A program made the position numbers and the translations under genes. Source: Actinomycetes bacterium (GTDB lineage: Bacteria; Actinomycetota; Actinomycetes; Actinomycetales; Dermatophilaceae). Taken from it: a DNA stretch of 11,147 nt. Positions 8,363-11,147 of this stretch are shown here, one piece after another. The stretch is taken from positions 1-11,147 of the forward strand of contig JAEXXY010000159.1 of NCBI GenBank assembly GCA_023451855.1, read 5' to 3'. The notes below the pieces were generated by a model that made no database searches, was not told the origin of the DNA, and saw nothing but the letters and a program-made list of their open reading frames with translations. Position 1 is the first letter of the stretch. Every line of letters starts with the position of its first letter.

Positions 8363-8446
8363 GTGCCCGAGTATGCCGTGCCCTCGCGGCCGCCACCGCG
8401 TGACCCCGGCCTCCCGCGGTGCCCGGTCATCGGGCACAGTGGGTTC
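8363..8446. promoter_or_regulatory. Divergent nuoD/P450 promoter region with GTGCCCG boxes
   Basis: This 84-bp gap separates the nuoD start (-) from the P450 start (+). GTGCCCG occurs at 8363-8369 and 8419-8425, as GTGCCCT at 8378-8384, and inverted as CGGGCAC at 8431-8437. The last pair makes a 19-bp operator-like palindrome, 7 bp arms around GTCAT. Candidate -10 hexamers are CATACT on the minus strand (8375-8370, 7 nt before the nuoD ATG) and CACAGT on the plus strand (8435-8440, 6 nt before the P450 GTG). No convincing -35 or Shine-Dalgarno is seen for either gene. The inverted pair overlaps the P450 -10, and one box lies between the nuoD -10 and its ATG, which fits a shared repressor. No regulator gene lies in the window. 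Confidence 0.5.
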
Positions 8447-9700
8447 GTGAGCCAGCCCGCGCCCCTCGCCCCGGCCTCGGTCGACCTGTCGGCACCGGAG
8501 TTCGTCGCCGACCCGTACCCCGCGCTGGCCGCGATGCGCGAGGTCGCGCCGATCCTCAGGCACGAGGGCCTGGGCCTGTGGCTGACGACGACCCACGCCG
8601 CCGCCAACGACGTGCTGCGCGACCGGCGCCTGGGTCGCATCTTCCGGTCGCGGGCCGTCGCGGACGACGACCCGTGGACGGTGTTCGACTGGTTGCACGC
8701 CGACTCGATCCTCGACTCGGAGCCGCCGAAGCACACCCGGCTGCGACGCCTCGTGGCCGGCGCCTTCAACCGCGGGCACATCGAGCGCCTGCGCCCGCGC
8801 GTCGAGCAGATCGCAGGCGAGCTGCTCACCGGGCTGGAGGCACGGCTCGACGCCGACGGCTGCGTCGATGTCATCGAGTCCTACGCCGAGCCGCTGCCGG
8901 TCCTCGTCATCTGCGAGCTGCTCGGGGCGCCCACCTCCGACTGGAAGCGGCTGCGCGACTGGTCGCAGGCCATCGTCCGGATGTACGAGGTGGCGCCGTC
9001 GGCCGAGGCGCAGGCCGAAGCCCAGCGGGCGTGCGCCGAGTTCGCCGCCTACGTCGAGGCGCTCGCCGCCGAACGGGTCGAGCAGCCGGGCGACGACCTG
9101 CTCACGGCGCTCGTCGAGGAGCGCGACGGTGGCGACCGTCTCTCGCGCCGCGAGCTCGTCGCCACGGTCGTCCTGCTGCTCAACGCCGGCCACGAGGCCA
9201 GCGTCAACGGCTTCGGCAACGGCCTGGCGTCCCTGCTGGCCGACCCCGGGCAGCTGGCCGCGGTCCTCGCCTCGCTCGACGACGACGCGGCGGTCGCCCG
9301 GCTCGTCGAGGAGATGCTGCGCCACGACTCGCCGCTGCACCTGTTCGAGCGCACCGCCACCGCCGACGTCGAGCTGCACGGCGTGACCATCCGCGAGGGG
9401 CAGAAGGTCGCGGCGCTGCTCGGTGCCGCGAACCGCGACCCGGCCGTCTTCGCCGACCCCGACCGTTTCGACGCCTCGCGCGACCCCAACCCGCACCTGG
9501 CCTTCGGCGCCGGCATCCACTTCTGCCTCGGCGCCCCGCTGGCCCGGATGGAGCTGCAGATCTCGGTGCGCGCCCTGCTCGGGCGCCTCGGCCCGGTCCG
9601 CGTGGTCGAGGAGCGACGGCGTCCGACGTTCGTCCTGCGCGGCTACGAGCGGCTCCTCGTCGAACGCGTCGAACGCGTCGAACGCGCCGACGCGTCCTGA
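8447..9700 (+). CDS. Cytochrome P450
   Basis: A soluble bacterial cytochrome P450 (417 aa, normal length) that would use ferredoxin-delivered electrons to oxidise a substrate not identifiable from sequence. Landmarks: helix C HTRLRR (96-101), I-helix AGHEAS (247-252), ExxR as E289-M-L-R292, and the heme loop FGAGIHFCLG (353-362) with proximal ligand C360. The I-helix has Ser252 where the oxygen-activating Thr is usual, preceded by acidic Glu250; Ser can replace Thr in some P450s. No ferredoxin or reductase gene is adjacent. The GTG at 8447 is preceded by CACAGT at a distance fitting a leaderless transcript and gives the expected N terminus (LSAPEFVADPYPAL). The C terminus ends in VERVERVER, made by a triple 9-bp repeat. 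I do not assign a CYP family. Confidence 0.96.
   Translation: MSQPAPLAPASVDLSAPEFVADPYPALAAMREVAPILRHEGLGLWLTTTHAAANDVLRDRRLGRIFRSRAVADDDPWTVFDWLHADSILDSEPPKHTRLRRLVAGAFNRGHIERLRPRVEQIAGELLTGLEARLDADGCVDVIESYAEPLPVLVICELLGAPTSDWKRLRDWSQAIVRMYEVAPSAEAQAEAQRACAEFAAYVEALAAERVEQPGDDLLTALVEERDGGDRLSRRELVATVVLLLNAGHEASVNGFGNGLASLLADPGQLAAVLASLDDDAAVARLVEEMLRHDSPLHLFERTATADVELHGVTIREGQKVAALLGAANRDPAVFADPDRFDASRDPNPHLAFGAGIHFCLGAPLARMELQISVRALLGRLGPVRVVEERRRPTFVLRGYERLLVERVERVERADAS
9659..9685. repeat. Triple 9-bp tandem repeat GTCGAACGC at the P450 3' end
   Basis: GTCGAACGC is repeated exactly at 9659-9667, 9668-9676 and 9677-9685. It encodes the VER-VER-VER tail just before the P450 stop, outside the conserved fold. 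Confidence 0.9.
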
Positions 9701-9709
9701 CCGAGAGCC

Positions 9710-9730
9710 GCGGCCAGCCCTGCGGGCCGC
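9710..9730. terminator. Weak hairpin between convergent P450 and copC
   Basis: GCGGCC (9710-9715) pairs with GGCCGC (9725-9730) around a 9-nt loop, in the 29-bp gap where the two genes meet tail to tail. There is no T tract, so a terminator role is only a guess. Confidence 0.3.
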
Positions 9731-10296
9731 TACCGGCGGTCGGCGTCCTTCGTCGGCCGGCTGCGCAGCACGAGGAAGCCGCCGACCCCGAGCAGCACGC
9801 ACGTGCCGACGATGGTGAGCAGCACCGGCACGAACGCCGACGAGCCCGCGTCCTCGGCGGCCGGATCGGCCTGTCGCACATGGACGCTCGGCCCGGCCGT
9901 GGCCGTGGAGCCGTCGAGCCCGACGGTCGCGTGGAAGGAGAAGCTGCCGCTCACCGGGTGCCCGTCGTCGGACGTGACGCGGTAGGTGACGGTGTAGTCG
10001 CCGCCGGGCGCGCTCGCCGCGAGCTTCTGACGCACGATCGAGCCCTCGATCGTCGGGCTGCCCTCGGACACGTTGCCCGCGGGGCCGGTGACCACGACCT
10101 GCGTGCCGACGGCCAGCGGCGCCTCGGCGAAGGTGAGCTCGACGGTGTCCGGGAGGGTGTTGACGACGGCCCCGTCGGAGGGGTTGCTGCGCTCGAGCAC
10201 GTCGTGGGCCGAGGCGAGGGTCGGCGTGCCGACGACTCCGAGGACGACCCCGGCGGCGACGCCGAGGGCGAGCAGGAAAGAGGACACGCGACGCAT
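9730..10296 (-). CDS. copC: CopC/YobA-type copper-binding protein with C-terminal membrane anchor
   Basis: This 188-aa exported protein of the CopC family binds Cu(II) outside the membrane. A Sec signal peptide (MRRVSS..., residues 1-30, cleavage after ASA) leaves His31 as the mature N terminus. That is the expected first copper ligand, followed by DVLERSNPSDGAVV and a DGHPVSGSF motif with His113, the second histidine. The fold ends near residue 126. A Ser/Ala-rich linker and one hydrophobic helix (about 154-176), followed by RSRPTK, anchor it with the copper domain outside. No CopD-like permease is adjacent or fused. The ATG at 10296 lies 5 nt after the stop of the upstream methyltransferase gene (TGA-TCGGC-ATG), so the two are probably co-transcribed, though no strong Shine-Dalgarno is seen. 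It could serve copper tolerance or supply copper to an oxidase; the sequence does not decide this. Confidence 0.9.
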   Translation of the reverse strand: MRRVSSFLLALGVAAGVVLGVVGTPTLASAHDVLERSNPSDGAVVNTLPDTVELTFAEAPLAVGTQVVVTGPAGNVSEGSPTIEGSIVRQKLAASAPGGDYTVTYRVTSDDGHPVSGSFSFHATVGLDGSTATAGPSVHVRQADPAAEDAGSSAFVPVLLTIVGTCVLLGVGGFLVLRSRPTKDADRR

Positions 10297-10301
10297 GCCG
10301 A

Positions 10302-11147
10302 TCAGCGTACGTCGCCGGCGCGGACCCGTTTCACCGCCCACCGGAACCCACCGAACCCGGCCGGGTCGACGAGCCGCGCCTCGGCGCTCGTGCGCTCGAG
10401 GGCGGCGAGGTAGCCGAGCGGGTCCTGGGTCGCGAGCGCGTGGGGCGGGACCGTCGCCGTCACGCCGAGCCGGCGCAGGGCCTCGCGCTGGGTGGGTGTC
10501 TCGTCGGCGTCGAGGGTGTCGACGGCGACGTGCGCCGTGATGTCGCACGAGCCGTCGGGCACGGGCGTCGTCAGGTGGCCCGACGCGTAGCCGACGAGGG
10601 TGCCGTGAGCCGGGCGGGCGTCGCGGGTGTGGGCGTAGTCGACGGCGACGAGCGTGCCGGAGCGGACCCGGCGGACCAGCTGCGCCCAGGCGCGGTCGCG
10701 GTCGAGCCCCACCTCGACCCGGTCGCCGGGAGTCGAGGCAGGCCAGTGCTGGCGCGCCCAGGCGAGGTCGGGCCCGCCGAGCGGCTCGCCGAGGCGCTCC
10801 TGCCCGGTCGCGGGGTCCACGAGGACGACGCGCAGCACGCCCGACGCGTCGACCTGCGCCACCGTGCAGGGCACGACGTCGAGCCACTCGTGTGCGATGA
10901 CGAGACAGGCCTCGAGGCCGTCGAGGTCGTCGAGCTCAGGGGGCAGCGCGGCGCCGCCGGGGGAGCGGACCCACTCGATGCGCGAGTCGAGGCCCTCGGG
11001 TCGCTCGACGACGTCGACCGCGAAGACGCGGACCGATGCACCGGCGGGTGTGTCGTCGAGCGCGGTACGCAGGTGCGCCGCGAGCTCGCCGCGCCCGGCA
11101 CCGACGTCGACGACGACCCGCACCGGGTGCTCCGGGAGGGCTAGCAG
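10302..11147 (-). CDS. SAM-dependent methyltransferase, MidA/NDUFAF7 (COG1565) family, 5' end outside window
   Basis: The frame runs in from the right edge (281 visible codons) and stops at 10304-10302. Near the edge it has the class I methyltransferase motif VVVDVGAGRGEL (residues ~11-22 of the visible part). About 65 residues later comes IAHEWLDVVP, matching the (N/H)E.LD.LP motif of the MidA/NDUFAF7 family. The GTG at 11123 is not the start, since homology continues upstream as LLALPEHP. Mitochondrial NDUFAF7 symmetrically dimethylates an arginine of NDUFS2, the NuoD homologue, during complex I assembly. A NuoD-like gene lies 1.9 kb away and carries that arginine, so NuoD is the likely substrate; this is inference from family and context. 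copC follows after 5 nt. The missing N terminus is probably some tens of residues. Confidence 0.85.
   Translation of the reverse strand: MLALPEHPVRVVVDVGAGRGELAAHLRTALDDTPAGASVRVFAVDVVERPEGLDSRIEWVRSPGGAALPPELDDLDGLEACLVIAHEWLDVVPCTVAQVDASGVLRVVLVDPATGQERLGEPLGGPDLAWARQHWPASTPGDRVEVGLDRDRAWAQLVRRVRSGTLVAVDYAHTRDARPAHGTLVGYASGHLTTPVPDGSCDITAHVAVDTLDADETPTQREALRRLGVTATVPPHALATQDPLGYLAALERTSAEARLVDPAGFGGFRWAVKRVRAGDVR

Noticed and set aside
7472..8446. Long + strand frame opposite nuoD joined to the P450 frame
   Set aside because: It is the antisense of nuoD; P450 homology begins just after the GTG at 8447.
8363..9802. Minus-strand frame opposite the P450 gene running into nuoD
   Set aside because: It is shadow sequence with no family features; NuoD-like sequence begins only after the ATG at 8362.

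Overview
The window is very GC-rich, with GTG starts, 4-nt GTGA stop/start overlaps and few intergenic gaps. The gene order ftsH-folE-folP-folB/K-DUF3180 is typical of Actinomycetota. Protein signatures (FtsH, a NuoD of the kind I recall from Streptomyces-type genomes, and an actinobacterial lipoprotein) fit a Micrococcales-like organism. Intrasporangiaceae is my best guess, from memory and not from a search.

Left part (1-5600, all + strand). The 3' end of a DUF1028 gene is followed by a 149-bp gap and then ftsH (membrane AAA+ zinc protease). After ftsH comes a very tight folate cassette: folE (GTP cyclohydrolase I, 2 nt after ftsH), folP (dihydropteroate synthase, 4-nt overlap), a single gene fusing FolB and FolK with almost no linker, and a DUF3180 membrane protein (4-nt overlap). 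These enzymes take GTP to dihydropteroate; the pABA branch and the last steps are not here. The ftsH leader has a strong AGGAGG 27 nt from the ATG with a perfect hairpin between them, which could shorten the effective spacing.

Middle (5601-7163). A 305-bp gap holds two near-identical 77/78-bp tandem units, each with two inverted repeats, and a third, perfect 16-bp hairpin. Next comes a 315-aa lipoprotein gene of unknown function (+). It meets a 99-codon candidate lipoprotein gene (-) tail to tail, and both stop codons lie in the arms of one palindrome.

Right part (7160-11147). A stand-alone nuoD-like gene (-) and a cytochrome P450 gene (+) diverge from an 84-bp promoter region. That region carries repeated GTGCCCG boxes, one pair inverted over the P450 -10, and both genes look leaderless. 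The P450 gene runs convergently into copC (-). copC lies 5 nt after an NDUFAF7/MidA-type SAM methyltransferase gene (-) that runs off the right edge. NDUFAF7 methylates one arginine of the mitochondrial NuoD homologue, and that HRGxEK arginine is present in this NuoD. The orphan NuoD and its likely modifying enzyme within 2 kb, with a P450 and a copper protein between them, form the most interesting set in the window. Short tandem triplications recur at the 3' ends of several genes.
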